From: Ignavibacteria bacterium
Lineage (GTDB): Bacteria; Bacteroidota; Ignavibacteria; Tepidaquicellales; OLB5
Assembly: GCA_017303675.1 (NCBI GenBank)
Contig: JAFLBX010000002.1
Span: 558,001 to 622,000, forward strand
Length of the DNA: 64,000 nt
Direction: 5' to 3'
Shown here in pieces: positions 26,878 through 36,169 of the stretch. Both the position numbers and the translations under genes were made by a program. Within the stretch, counting starts at the first letter, position 1. Each line of letters begins with the position of its first letter. The notes under the pieces are model-generated. The model was not told the DNA's origin and did no database searches. It worked only from the letters and a program-made list of their open reading frames with translations.

Positions 26878-27663
26878 TTAATATTCAAAGTATTTATAAT
26901 TTTCGCTGTCTTTTATCCATGAATATGTATCAGCTGCAGCATTTTTCATCTGTATCAATGCTTCAGTTTTATTTTTGCATTTATAATTCTCTTCAAAAAA
27001 TCTTTCCGCTTTTGATTCTGTTCCCGATATTTTAGCTGTAATAAATATATGTTCAAAAAAAACATTATATGCAAAATCATCACATATCTGGTTTTCCCTG
27101 CTTAGCTCGTCAAGGTTCAGCTTAATATTTTTATAATCAGGCTCAAGCATTGCATTACGCTGTTTATCAGGCTTTATGAACTTAAGCTTACCATCAGAAT
27201 ATTCAAGATACCAGCTGTACCATAAGCCAAGTATAGCAGGTGATTGCCGCAGGTTTACAGTTAACAGTGGTTTTTCAGCAATGCTCGTATCTGCTTCGCC
27301 GTTTTGCAGGATAAAAAGAGGTTTGGGGCTTAGCTTATGGTCAAATATAAATAAATTATGAAAAATATACGGCGATGCTCCTTCTGTTAGATATAAAAGC
27401 ATTTCTTTGGAACCGTCACCGTTTAAGTCAATAAATTTATGGTCAACATAATCAGTAAATGTGCTGTCCATTGAAAATAAAACTTTACCGTTCGATGAAA
27501 TGCTAAGCCTCCCGTTGAAAAATTCTGATGCAGAGCTGCTGATATTTACATCGTAATCATAATAACGGTAACTGAAGGAAGTATCACCTTTGCTGAAAGA
27601 ATAAATTCCTTCTGCTGAAAAAAATACAACAGATATAACAGCAATTAATAAGATCCTAATCAT
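26878..27663 (-). CDS. Exported hypothetical protein
   Basis: 261 aa with a signal peptide (1-22). The mature part has beta-strand character in the first half (SFSYRYYDYDVNISSSASEFFNGRLSI) and the phrase FIDLNGDGSKEMLLYLTEG, an FG-GAP/VCBS-like DxNxDG calcium-binding motif. The C-terminal third is helical and charged. It overlaps the deoC stop by 8 bp, so it is translated from the same message. The role is not known. Confidence 0.7.
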   Translation of the reverse strand: MIRILLIAVISVVFFSAEGIYSFSKGDTSFSYRYYDYDVNISSSASEFFNGRLSISSNGKVLFSMDSTFTDYVDHKFIDLNGDGSKEMLLYLTEGASPYIFHNLFIFDHKLSPKPLFILQNGEADTSIAEKPLLTVNLRQSPAILGLWYSWYLEYSDGKLKFIKPDKQRNAMLEPDYKNIKLNLDELSRENQICDDFAYNVFFEHIFITAKISGTESKAERFFEENYKCKNKTEALIQMKNAAADTYSWIKDSENYKYFEY

Positions 27664-28570
27664 TTGAGAAATAATCTGCTGATTGATAGATCCCTGTTTG
27701 TTCTTTTTTATACTGCATCAAAAGGTCGTTTAACAATGATGAAGCTCCCATTCTGAAAAGATCAGGGTTCAGCCATTTTTCACCTAGTGTTTCTTTTACA
27801 AGGCATAGATAAGCTATTGCATCTTTTGTTGTTCTTATACCGCCGGCAGGCTTCATACCTATGACCTTACCCGTTTCATTGTAAAAATCACGTATTGCCT
27901 CAAGCATAACCAGTGTTACAGGTAATGTTGCAGCCGGCTGAACTTTACCGGTTGATGTTTTTATAAAATCAGCTCCGGCAAGCATTGAGATAATACTCGC
28001 TTTGCGCACATTATCAAATGTTTCCAGCTCCCCGGTTTCAAGTATTACTTTTAAATGAGCGTCACCGCAGGCTTCTTTTATAGCTTTAACTTCGTTAAAA
28101 GTGTGATCGTAGTTTCCTTCAAGGAACTCTCCCCTGCTGATGACCATATCAACTTCATCTGCGCCCATTTGCACTACCCGTTTAACTTCTTCTATTTTCA
28201 GCTTCATTGGTGATTGGCCGCTGGGAAATGCCGTTGCAACTGATGCAACCTTTACATTTGTACCTGCAAGAGCAGATTTTGCGGTTTTTATCATGTTTGG
28301 GTATACACATACTGCGGCTACATGGGGAATCTTATCAGATCCGTCAAGCGGTCTCATTGCCTTCTGGCATAATGCATGTACTTTTCCTTCGGAATCCTTA
28401 CCTTCAAGGGTTGTCAGGTCAATCATTGATACTGCGAGCTTTATTGCTTCTACCTTGCTGGATTTTTTAATGCTTCTGCCTGCAATAGAAGCTGCCCGCT
28501 CTTTTGCTCCGGTTTCATCCACGTTCATTTGAAATGAATCCAGGCTATTTATTGCTGAACTTACATTCAT
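27656..28570 (-). CDS. deoC: Deoxyribose-phosphate aldolase
   Basis: 304 aa, a class I aldolase splitting 2-deoxyribose 5-phosphate into glyceraldehyde 3-phosphate and acetaldehyde. The Schiff-base Lys is Lys204 in ADFIKTSTGKVQPAA; the second active-site Lys is in GMKPAGGIR. It is longer than E. coli DeoC (259 aa) through an N-terminal extension of about 45 residues, as in several DeoC proteins linked to aldehyde dehydrogenases. It is the first gene of the minus-strand run that includes the ALDH at 25101, divergent from the S9 peptidase gene. Confidence 0.93.
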   Translation of the reverse strand: MNVSSAINSLDSFQMNVDETGAKERAASIAGRSIKKSSKVEAIKLAVSMIDLTTLEGKDSEGKVHALCQKAMRPLDGSDKIPHVAAVCVYPNMIKTAKSALAGTNVKVASVATAFPSGQSPMKLKIEEVKRVVQMGADEVDMVISRGEFLEGNYDHTFNEVKAIKEACGDAHLKVILETGELETFDNVRKASIISMLAGADFIKTSTGKVQPAATLPVTLVMLEAIRDFYNETGKVIGMKPAGGIRTTKDAIAYLCLVKETLGEKWLNPDLFRMGASSLLNDLLMQYKKEQTGIYQSADYFSND

Positions 28571-28666
28571 ATTTTGGCAAATTTAACATTATATTTCATT
28601 AATAAAAACGGAATTCACACAATAAAATTCAGAATTTTATGGATTAATATTTAAGAATGATTATAT

Positions 28667-28674
28667 TATCTTTG
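28667..28674 (+). promoter_or_regulatory. Bacteroidota-type -7 promoter element
   Basis: TATCTTTG fits the TAnnTTTG consensus of Bacteroidota housekeeping promoters. It lies 33 bases before the ATG of the S9 peptidase in the divergent gap with deoC. The -33 TTTG element is not clear. Confidence 0.5.
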
Positions 28675-28706
28675 AATATATTACTAATAATTTAAATCAA
28701 TATTTA

Positions 28707-30560
28707 ATGACTTCCCAGGTTACTAATTCCTCAATAACCTCTCCAGAAAACGTTTCAAAAAAATACAGAGTCGCACAATATTTCGCCATAAGGGCTATTA
28801 CGGATTTTTCAATTTCACCGGACGGTAAAACAATTGCGTATGTTACCAACACAAACGGAATGCCGAATATTTGGACTATTCCTGTTGAAGGCGGCTGGGC
28901 CAGCCAGATAACACTTGAAGATAATGCGGTTTTTTCCATCGGGTACAATCCCAAAAAAAATGAAATATTATTTTTATCTGATAACCAGGGCGATGAAAAT
29001 CACCAGTTATACCTCGTCTCTGATAAAGGAGGAGAAACTCGCAACTTAACCTCCTCACATGCAGGCTCCCAAATATCATTTTGCGGTTTTAATAAAAACG
29101 GAAGTAAAATATTATTTTCTTCCAATAAACGTGATAAACGATATTTTGATACTTACTGCATTGACCTGAAAACCGGCGAAGAAGAGTGTTTATTTTCCAG
29201 TGATGACCCGTTCCCCTACACTGCTGTTGCGTGGAGCGGTAATGAAAAATATATCTTGTATCAGAAATTTTATTCAAATTCTAATCATGACCTGTTTTTA
29301 TATAATGTAGCTGATAAAAAATTCCTGAATTTCACGGAACATAAAGGCAGCATGAAAAATACCCACGGTATTTTTAATAAAAAAGGTGATACTGTATATT
29401 TTCTGTCTGATTATGAAAGAGAGTTCACTGCTCTGGCATTTTATAAAGTCAAAACAGGCGAGCTTGGCTGGGAACAGCTTGAGAAATGGGATATTACCAA
29501 TTACACATTATCGCATGATGAAAAGAACCTGCTCTATTCAATTAATGAAAGCGGTACATCAAAGCTTAAGATGAAAAATCTTAAAACCGGTAAAGTAAGG
29601 TCACTTAAAATTCCGAAAGGCAACTGCCTTGCATTCCGGTTCACTAAAGATGACAAAAAAATTGTACTGATATATGACTCACCTAAGAATCCCAATGATA
29701 TATTTGTGTATGACATCAAAAAAGAATCATTCAAACAGGTAACATTTTCAATGATAGGCGGAATTCCGCAAAGCGCATTCACAGTTCCGCAAAGCATTAA
29801 ATACAAAAGCTTCGATGGACTCGAGATAAACGGTTTCCTCTACATTCCAAAAGGATTAAAAAAGGACGGTTCAAATCCTGCAATTGTTTGGCCTCACGGC
29901 GGACCTGAATGGCAGGAAAAAAGCCTCTTCAATAAATATTTCCAGATCCTGACGAACAACGGTTATATTGTGATAGCTCCAAATTTCAGAGGAAGTACCG
30001 GTTACGGTAAAACTTTCCAGAGTAAAATTTACAAGGATTGGGGCGGCGATGAATTTAAAGATGTATTAGGCGCTCAAGAATATTTAATTAGTTCAGGCTA
30101 CGCTGATAAAGATAAAATTGCTGTTGTTGGCGGAAGCTTTGGCGGATTTATGACACTTACATGCGCAACAAAAGCTCCTGACCTGTGGAAATGCGCAGTT
30201 GATATTTTCGGCCCATCAAATCTGATCACTTTCTGCAATTCAGTGCCTGAGCACTGGAAGCCGGGTGTTGCCGCACTGGTTGGAGATGTTGAAAAAGATA
30301 AAGAGATGCTTATGGAAAGATCCCCGATTAATTTTGTTGAGAAGATAAAAGCTCCGCTTCTGATAATTCAGGGCAAAAACGATCCCAGGGTCATTCAGGC
30401 GGAATCAGACCAGATGGTTGAGCAGATGAAGAATCAAAATAAGGAAGTTGAGTATACTGTACTTGAAGATGAAGGCCACGGCTTCAGCAAGGTTTCAAAC
30501 CAGATCATGGTATGGAACCTTATAATTAATTTTCTTGATAAACATTTAAAGCAGCAGTAG
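28707..30560 (+). CDS. S9-family serine peptidase (acylaminoacyl-peptidase type)
   Basis: 617 aa without a signal peptide, so probably cytoplasmic. Residues 15-330 are a WD40-like/TolB beta-propeller (ISPDGKTIAYVTNTNGMPNIWTIP and similar blades). The C-terminal alpha/beta hydrolase domain has Ser477 in GGSFGG, Asp559 in KNDPRV and His591 in EGHGF. It would cleave short peptides or acylated N-termini. It is the first plus-strand gene after a divergent promoter region. Confidence 0.92.
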   Translation: MTSQVTNSSITSPENVSKKYRVAQYFAIRAITDFSISPDGKTIAYVTNTNGMPNIWTIPVEGGWASQITLEDNAVFSIGYNPKKNEILFLSDNQGDENHQLYLVSDKGGETRNLTSSHAGSQISFCGFNKNGSKILFSSNKRDKRYFDTYCIDLKTGEEECLFSSDDPFPYTAVAWSGNEKYILYQKFYSNSNHDLFLYNVADKKFLNFTEHKGSMKNTHGIFNKKGDTVYFLSDYEREFTALAFYKVKTGELGWEQLEKWDITNYTLSHDEKNLLYSINESGTSKLKMKNLKTGKVRSLKIPKGNCLAFRFTKDDKKIVLIYDSPKNPNDIFVYDIKKESFKQVTFSMIGGIPQSAFTVPQSIKYKSFDGLEINGFLYIPKGLKKDGSNPAIVWPHGGPEWQEKSLFNKYFQILTNNGYIVIAPNFRGSTGYGKTFQSKIYKDWGGDEFKDVLGAQEYLISSGYADKDKIAVVGGSFGGFMTLTCATKAPDLWKCAVDIFGPSNLITFCNSVPEHWKPGVAALVGDVEKDKEMLMERSPINFVEKIKAPLLIIQGKNDPRVIQAESDQMVEQMKNQNKEVEYTVLEDEGHGFSKVSNQIMVWNLIINFLDKHLKQQ

Positions 30561-30656
30561 TTCCGCCTTCTGAACGTTAAAGAAATCAAGCAATTGCAAA
30601 TAAAGTAACACCAAAATAAGCTGCATCATATATAAGATACAGTTAAAAAGGCAATA

Positions 30657-31535
30657 ATGACCGCTAAAATAATCGATGGAAAAGCTACGGCAGCACAGAT
30701 CACAGATGAGATCAAACGGGAATTAAGGGAACACAATTTCATAAAACCGGGTCTTGCGCTGATACTTGTGGGAAACAATCCCGCAAGCGAGATATATGTT
30801 AAGATGAAGGAAAAAAAATGCGCTGAGCTGGGATTTTATTCCATCGTTAACAGGCTTTCAGAAAAGATCACCGAAGCGGAGCTTCTTGCTCATATACGCT
30901 CATACAATAACAACAGCAAAATTCACGGGATACTTATACAGCTTCCACTGCCTAAGCATATCAATGAAATGAATGTACTCGAAGCAGTTGATTACCGCAA
31001 GGATGTTGATGGCTTCCACCCGGTGAACGCCGGCAGGCTTATGATAGGTGAAAAATGTTTTACTCCATGCACTCCAGCAGGCATACATGAGCTTCTTAAA
31101 AGATATAAAGTGGATACCAATGGTAAAAATGCCGTTGTAATAGGCAGAAGCAATATTGTTGGTAAGCCCATTGCTAATATACTGCTGCAGAAATCAAAAG
31201 GCGCTAACTGCACCGTCACCGTAACTCACAGCGCAACCGATGATATTGCCGGCTTTACCAAAAAAGCTGATATTATCATTGCCGCAATTGGCAAGCCTGA
31301 ATTTTTAAAAGGCACCATGGTGAAAAAAGGCGTAGTGATTATCGATGTGGGCATCAACCGAATTGAAGACCCGGATAGTCCCAAAGGTTACCGCGTTGTT
31401 GGTGATGTTGATTATAAGAACTGCGCCAAAAAAGCTTCCATGATCACTCCAGTACCCGGGGGTGTTGGACCCATGACAATTGCAATGCTTATGAAAAATA
31501 CACTTGATTCCGCGCTGAAGAAAATTTACAGTTAA
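30657..31535 (+). CDS. folD: Bifunctional methylenetetrahydrofolate dehydrogenase/cyclohydrolase
   Basis: 292 aa, usual length. Conserved segments: YVKMKEKKCAELG (catalytic Lys), GILIQLPLPKH, DVDGFHPVNAGRL, PCTPAGIHELL, VVIGRSNIVGKPIA and the C-terminal TPVPGGVGPMTIAML. It interconverts methylene-, methenyl- and formyl-tetrahydrofolate using NADP. Its stop overlaps the prmA start by one base (TAATG), so the two are coupled. Confidence 0.96.
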   Translation: MTAKIIDGKATAAQITDEIKRELREHNFIKPGLALILVGNNPASEIYVKMKEKKCAELGFYSIVNRLSEKITEAELLAHIRSYNNNSKIHGILIQLPLPKHINEMNVLEAVDYRKDVDGFHPVNAGRLMIGEKCFTPCTPAGIHELLKRYKVDTNGKNAVVIGRSNIVGKPIANILLQKSKGANCTVTVTHSATDDIAGFTKKADIIIAAIGKPEFLKGTMVKKGVVIIDVGINRIEDPDSPKGYRVVGDVDYKNCAKKASMITPVPGGVGPMTIAMLMKNTLDSALKKIYS

Positions 31536-32389
31536 TGGAAAGAACATACACAGAGCTTGAAATAGCTTTCAATGAGAACACTTACGACCTTATTTACAAC
31601 AGATTATACCTCAACGGCTTAACTACAATTCTCGAAGAGAACGGCACATTAAAAGTTTACCTTCCTGAGAGTGAAAGTTCACTTGCCCAAAACATTAAAG
31701 ATGAGCTGATAAATACCGATAAAGTACCTGAAGGCAGTATCAGCATCTCTGTGTTTGAAAATAAGGACTGGAACAATGAATGGGAAAAAACAATTGAGCC
31801 GGTTTATATTCTGGATAAGCTTGTAATATATCCCTCATGGAAGAAAAATGAACTTGACCTCAGCAAAGGCAATATACCAATTGAAATTGACCCAAAAATG
31901 TCATTCGGCACGGGACATAATGAAACTACTCAGCTCATTTTAGAACAAATGAGCACATTTATCGATCCCGTAACTGATAAGTATCTGCTTGATTTCGGCA
32001 GCGGCACGGGTATATTAAGTATAGCCGCCGTTAAATTGGGAGTCCAAAAGGCTGTTGCTATTGAGATCGATGAAGATTCAGTACAAAATGCCACTGAATA
32101 TTTCGAATTGAACGGAGTTGATTCCGATATTGTAATGTATCAAAAGGATATTTATGAGATTAATGAAACAGGATTTGATGTTATTGCAGCAAATATTACA
32201 AGCAATATTATAATTCCTAATTTAAGCATTATGTACAGTAAGCTTAAATCCGGCGGCAAGCTGTTTATTACCGGAATCTTAAAAGAAGAGACCGAAGCTC
32301 TGATAAATGAGCTTACAAAAAATAATTTTTTAATGCAGGAATTAAAACAAAGAGCTGAATGGTCTTCATTTTATGCAATTAAACAATAA
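31535..32389 (+). CDS. prmA: Ribosomal protein L11 methyltransferase
   Basis: 284 aa. The N-terminal substrate-recognition domain is followed by the linker IEIDPKMSFGTGHNETTQLIL, a PrmA signature, then the SAM site LLDFGSGTGILSIAAVKLG and the NPF-like AANITSNIIIPNL. It methylates L11 on several residues. It is coupled to folD through a TAATG overlap. Confidence 0.93.
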   Translation: MERTYTELEIAFNENTYDLIYNRLYLNGLTTILEENGTLKVYLPESESSLAQNIKDELINTDKVPEGSISISVFENKDWNNEWEKTIEPVYILDKLVIYPSWKKNELDLSKGNIPIEIDPKMSFGTGHNETTQLILEQMSTFIDPVTDKYLLDFGSGTGILSIAAVKLGVQKAVAIEIDEDSVQNATEYFELNGVDSDIVMYQKDIYEINETGFDVIAANITSNIIIPNLSIMYSKLKSGGKLFITGILKEETEALINELTKNNFLMQELKQRAEWSSFYAIKQ

Positions 32390-32442
32390 TTTTAAAAACT
32401 TTGCGAGCCGCAGGCGAAGCAATCTCATAAATCAACATTTGT

Positions 32443-32487
32443 CACGCTTAGCGCATTGCCCGCCAAAGGCGCGGGAGTCTAAGCGTG
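32443..32487. repeat. Structured palindromic repeat (CACGCTTAG arms)
   Basis: CACGCTTAG and CTAAGCGTG form a perfect 9-bp outer stem around a core with GCCCGCC-GGCG pairing and GGGAGTC. It belongs to the same family as the copies at 6003, 60590 and 62637. It lies between prmA and the Ppx/GppA gene, about 50 bases before the latter's start. Confidence 0.7.
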
Positions 32488-32539
32488 TTCAATAACATAA
32501 ATCGAAGCACAATAACATCAACCGGATAAAATTAATAAA

Positions 32540-33472
32540 ATGATAAGATCTACAATTGATATAGGCACAAACACAATCCTTATGCTCATTGCAGAATACG
32601 AAAACGGCATCATCAAAACCATACTTGATATCCAGCGCGTACCGCGCCTGGGTAAGGGAGTTGATGCAAACCGCAACATTCTGCCTGAATCCATACAAAA
32701 AGCAATTGATATACTGGTTGAATACAGCGATATAAGCGAAGACCATAATTCAGAAAAGATCACAGCCACGGCTACAAGCTTTATCCGTGATTCGCACAAC
32801 AAGGAAGAATTTTTAAATGCTGTAAGACTTAATACAGATATTGAAATTGAAATACTCTCAGGCAGTGATGAAGCAAAATGGACCTTTGCCGGAGGCGTTT
32901 ACGATAAGCTTGGTACTGGTGCAAGATTAACGACAATTGATATCGGCGGCGGCAGCACTGAAATCACAACCTCCTCTTCACCGGTCATTTCAATTAATGA
33001 ACTGTTACAGCTTCAGCTATCCGGTAAAAGCATGAATATCGGTTCAGTGCGGATCAATGAAAAATTTTTAAGCCATCACCCCCCTGCCTTCGAAGACATA
33101 ATGAACGCTGAGAATTTTATCAATGAACATTTGAAAGAAATAGATTTCGATATATCAGGCACTGAGCTAATCGGTGTTGCAGGCACAGTTACAACACTTG
33201 GAGCTATTGTGCTTGGACTAAATAAATTCGAAGCTTCAAAAGTTGACGGTCTAATTATAACTATTACAGAAATCGAAAATGTGCTCGGCAGGCTTACACC
33301 AATGCCTATTGAGGAATTATACGGTATGGGCGATTATATGACCGGAAGGGCTGATATCGTTATACCAGGGATACTGATACTTAAATGCTTTATGAATAAA
33401 TTCGGATTTGATAAAGTTAAGGTCAGCACCAAAGGCCTTCGTTACGGTGTATTTTTGAGGGAAGTGCTTTAA
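32540..33472 (+). CDS. Ppx/GppA-family phosphatase, short form
   Basis: 310 aa: the two ASKHA ATPase-fold domains of exopolyphosphatase/guanosine pentaphosphatase, without the C-terminal HD-like domains of E. coli Ppx (513 aa). The phosphate-1 motif is TIDIGTNTILMLIAE and phosphate-2 is TIDIGGGSTEI; GVAGTVTTLGAI is also conserved. It would hydrolyse polyphosphate or pppGpp. A PPK2 kinase is encoded elsewhere in the window (48924), but the genes are not linked. Confidence 0.88.
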   Translation: MIRSTIDIGTNTILMLIAEYENGIIKTILDIQRVPRLGKGVDANRNILPESIQKAIDILVEYSDISEDHNSEKITATATSFIRDSHNKEEFLNAVRLNTDIEIEILSGSDEAKWTFAGGVYDKLGTGARLTTIDIGGGSTEITTSSSPVISINELLQLQLSGKSMNIGSVRINEKFLSHHPPAFEDIMNAENFINEHLKEIDFDISGTELIGVAGTVTTLGAIVLGLNKFEASKVDGLIITITEIENVLGRLTPMPIEELYGMGDYMTGRADIVIPGILILKCFMNKFGFDKVKVSTKGLRYGVFLREVL

Positions 33473-33498
33473 GTAACAAAGAAAACCAGATTTCTTAA

Positions 33499-33531
33499 TA
33501 AAAAATCCCCCCTTCGTTTTTGAAGGGGGGA
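33499..33531 (-). terminator. Rho-independent terminator for marC
   Basis: TCCCCCCTTC (33506-33515) and GAAGGGGGGA (33522-33531) pair perfectly around a 6-base loop. The adjoining A run at 33499-33505 is a T run on the minus strand, so the main direction is minus, after marC (stop 33649). It also faces the end of the Ppx/GppA gene and could act on both converging transcripts. Confidence 0.8.
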
Positions 33532-33648
33532 TGAATATCTTTAATAACTCTTCTATCTGAAATTAATCTTCATTTTTGAATGCCGATGATCCCGGACGGG
33601 GGTTTGTTTTTGATTCTCATTTACTATTGGTCAGGGTTAATAATCGAT

Positions 33649-34275
33649 TCAGGAAATCTTACTCAATGAAATTATCCCCTTATAAACCAGGTTCACCGCA
33701 ATTGCAAGTATAAAAAATCCCATCATACGCGTTAATACATTGATACCCTTTGAGCCAAGCTTTTTCATTAATGGAATAGAAAGTATCAAAAACAAATATG
33801 TAACCAACCCTATGAGAAATATCCCGATAACAAATCCAATATAATCTTCTGCATGTTTAGCGTTTGTTGACATGCCTATCACGGCGCCTATAGCGCCCGG
33901 CCCACTTAATATTGGCATTGCCATAGGCATAAATGAAATATCAACATTTTCAACTTTTGAGGCGTTCTGTTTTTCATCATCAGCTTTTGAATTTACCATC
34001 TGCCAGCCGGTATTGGCAACGATCAGTCCCCCTGCAATTTCAAGTACACCCAGCGATATCCCGAAGAGCTCCAGCAGCAGCTTGCCTATCAGCAGAAATG
34101 TAATGAGAATGATAAACACATTCACTGAAATTTTGCGGGCCTGCTGTTTGCGGAAATCAGGGGTGTCATGCGCGGTTAAACCCGAAAATGCGGGCACACC
34201 GCCAATTGGATTTATCAGCGGAAAAAGCACGCTGAAAGCGATACCTGTAAATGTTAAAATATCTGATATGGACAT
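33649..34275 (-). CDS. MarC family membrane protein (UPF0056)
   Basis: 208 aa with six predicted membrane spans. Conserved family segments are FPLINPIGGVPAFSGLT near the N-terminus and MPLLSGPGAIG-like MAMPILSGPGAIGAVIG in the middle. Despite the historical name, MarC proteins are not shown to cause multiple resistance; the transport role is unknown. It follows tRNA-Lys on the same strand, separated by a terminator. Confidence 0.88.
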   Translation of the reverse strand: MSISDILTFTGIAFSVLFPLINPIGGVPAFSGLTAHDTPDFRKQQARKISVNVFIILITFLLIGKLLLELFGISLGVLEIAGGLIVANTGWQMVNSKADDEKQNASKVENVDISFMPMAMPILSGPGAIGAVIGMSTNAKHAEDYIGFVIGIFLIGLVTYLFLILSIPLMKKLGSKGINVLTRMMGFFILAIAVNLVYKGIISLSKIS

Positions 34276-34290
34276 TTAATTTTATAAATT

Positions 34291-34323
34291 AAAAAAAACA
34301 GCGGGAATGAATTTTTCCCGCTG
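34291..34323 (-). terminator. Rho-independent terminator after tRNA-Lys
   Basis: CAGCGGGAA (34299-34307) and TTCCCGCTG (34315-34323) form a 9-bp stem. The A run at 34291-34298 is a run of eight T on the minus strand. It ends the tRNA transcript just before the marC start. Confidence 0.85.
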
Positions 34324-34399
34324 ATAAAAGGCTTTTATTGGTATTTTCTTTGTAATAATATAAATTATTTTAAAGAAATGATGGATTTGGTGAATTTAG

Positions 34400-34472
34400 T
34401 GCATCCTTGGGGACTCGAACCCCAGGCCTAATGATTAAGAGTCATTTGCTCTACCAACTGAGCTAAGGATGC
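34400..34472 (-). tRNA. tRNA-Lys (anticodon CUU)
   Basis: The minus strand folds into a full cloverleaf of 73 nt: acceptor GCATCCT/AGGATGC, D arm GCTC-AGTTGGTAGA-GAGC type, anticodon stem AATGA/TCATT with loop CTCTTAA (anticodon CTT), variable loop of 5, and T arm TGGGG-TTCGAGT-CCCCA. The discriminator is A. CCA is not encoded. A strong terminator lies 80 bases downstream. Confidence 0.96.
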
Positions 34473-34623
34473 CCACAAATATGCATTTTCTATATATTTC
34501 ATTCAATCCCTTTTTTTGTAAAGCCGGATTAATTTATTTTTCTTTTATAAAAACAGCACATTATCAATTAGTATCATGCAATGATTTGTTTAAATACTTT
34601 CAGCGTATTAAATTCAGCTACAC
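34473..34623. other. Divergent non-coding gap between tRNA-Lys and the radical SAM gene
   Basis: The gap between the tRNA 5' end and the next start (34624) holds AT-rich sequence without a supported ORF. It must contain two divergent promoters, but no clear TAnnTTTG element was found. With the tRNA and terminator it makes up the 348-base stretch without protein genes after marC. Confidence 0.5.
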
Positions 34624-35715
34624 ATGAATGAATCACAAAAACATATCGATCTTAAATCACGCGGCTCAGGTATAAACACAAAGAACCGTTTTGAGCCGTT
34701 TGAAATTGATTACGACCTGAGCACTTTTGATGAGTATTTTGATTCAGACCCCGAGCTTGCAAGGATTAAAACTGTATTTTTCAACGATAACAGCAAGTCA
34801 ATACTAGCTAAAAATGATTCGCCCGATCTTGGATTTACATACAGCATAAATCCATACCGCGGCTGCGAGCACGGCTGTATTTACTGTTACGCCCGGCCAA
34901 CACATGAGTACCTTGGGTTTTCTGCGGGACTCGATTTTGAAACCAAAATAATGGTCAAACGCGATGCACCGAAACTGCTTGATGAAGCGTTCCGCAAAAA
35001 GTCCTGGGTTCCGCAAACAATAATGTTTTCGGGTAACACTGATTGTTACCAGCCCGTTGAGCGCAGGCTTGGGATAACCCGTGAATGCCTCAGGGTTTTC
35101 CTTGAATTCAGAAATCCGGTTGGAGTAATAACAAAGAACGCGCTCATTCAAAGGGATATAGATATTTTAAGTGAATTAGCTTCTATGAAGCTGGTTAATG
35201 TTGTGATAAGCATCACAACATTAAAGCGGGAGCTATCCCGTAAAATGGAGCCTAGGACATCAGTGCCCTCAAAACGGCTAGAGACCGTAGAAAAGTTAGC
35301 TGCTGCGGGGATCCCTGTTGGCGTAAATACCGCGCCGATTATTCCCGGGTTGAACGATGAAGAAATACCTGCCATTTTAAAAGCAGCCGCTGAGCGCGGC
35401 GCGCGCTCCGCAGGTAAGGTCATGGTTCGCCTGCCGCATTCAGTAAAGGAATTATTTAATGAATGGCTAATGCGCGTTTACCCTGAAAAAGCTTCCAAAA
35501 TAATCAACCGCATCAAAGATATCAGGCGCGGTGAGCTCTCAAGCGCTGAGTTTGGCAAGCGTATGCGCGGCGAAGGCCAGTACGCTGAGCAGATACACAG
35601 GCTGTTTAAAACCTGCTGCAGCAGGTATGGACTCAATAAAGATATCGAACATACAGCGAAAGATCTTTTCCGCATTCCCCCGACTGATAAATCGCAGGGC
35701 GAGCTTTTTGAGTAA
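34624..35715 (+). CDS. PA0069-family radical SAM protein
   Basis: 363 aa. The radical SAM cluster motif is PYRGCEHGCIYCYARPTHEYLGFSAGLDFE (Cys-x3-Cys-x2-Cys), which identifies the PA0069/SplB-like family. TIMFSGNTDCYQPVERRLGITRECL and PRTSVPSKRLETVEKLAAAGIPVGVNTAPIIPGLND are also family-typical. It is related to spore photoproduct lyase, but the reaction of PA0069-type proteins is not established. It is monocistronic by spacing. Confidence 0.88.
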   Translation: MNESQKHIDLKSRGSGINTKNRFEPFEIDYDLSTFDEYFDSDPELARIKTVFFNDNSKSILAKNDSPDLGFTYSINPYRGCEHGCIYCYARPTHEYLGFSAGLDFETKIMVKRDAPKLLDEAFRKKSWVPQTIMFSGNTDCYQPVERRLGITRECLRVFLEFRNPVGVITKNALIQRDIDILSELASMKLVNVVISITTLKRELSRKMEPRTSVPSKRLETVEKLAAAGIPVGVNTAPIIPGLNDEEIPAILKAAAERGARSAGKVMVRLPHSVKELFNEWLMRVYPEKASKIINRIKDIRRGELSSAEFGKRMRGEGQYAEQIHRLFKTCCSRYGLNKDIEHTAKDLFRIPPTDKSQGELFE

Positions 35716-35816
35716 GTCATTTTTCACAACTGCATATTATTAAAATTTACCGTTAAGTATATTTACGGATATTTTTCAATTGTATATACAGAAATTTTCC
35801 CGGAAAAATTGTTTTA

Positions 35817-36152
35817 ATGACTGATAACAGCAAGCTGATACTTGTTAAGCTGGTGCATACAGCTATATGGGTCTTCTTTAATGTTGTAATATTTTACCTG
35901 CTTTACGCTGTAATAGCAGGTAAAATTGATGTATGGGTTTGGATATGCCTCGGGCTCATCGCGCTGGAAGCGCTTATACTGCTGGTATTCAGAAGTGTTT
36001 GCCCTGTTACTATAATTGCCTCAAGATATTCCGATTCACAAAGGGCTAACTTTGATATTTACCTGCCCCACTGGCTTGCCAAACACAATAAAAAGATTTA
36101 TTCAGCAATTGTTTTGATTGCAATAGTTATCCTGGTATTTAGGTTAACATAA
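35817..36152 (+). CDS. Small three-span membrane protein
   Basis: 111 aa with hydrophobic spans at about 8-31, 38-58 and 92-110. Between the second and third is a conserved-looking loop FRSVCPVTIIASRYSDSQRANFDIYLPHWLAKHNKKIY. I have the impression of a Bacteroidota-wide family of this pattern but cannot name it. It starts 18 bp before a methyltransferase gene and is likely part of a run of small accessory genes. Confidence 0.65.
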   Translation: MTDNSKLILVKLVHTAIWVFFNVVIFYLLYAVIAGKIDVWVWICLGLIALEALILLVFRSVCPVTIIASRYSDSQRANFDIYLPHWLAKHNKKIYSAIVLIAIVILVFRLT

Positions 36153-36169
36153 ATTTAAAATTTCAACTG

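Noticed and set aside
33533-33648. A short minus-strand peptide (MRIKNKPPSGIIGIQK) between the terminator and marC
   Set aside because: Sixteen codons with no ribosome binding site or supporting context; chance cannot be excluded.
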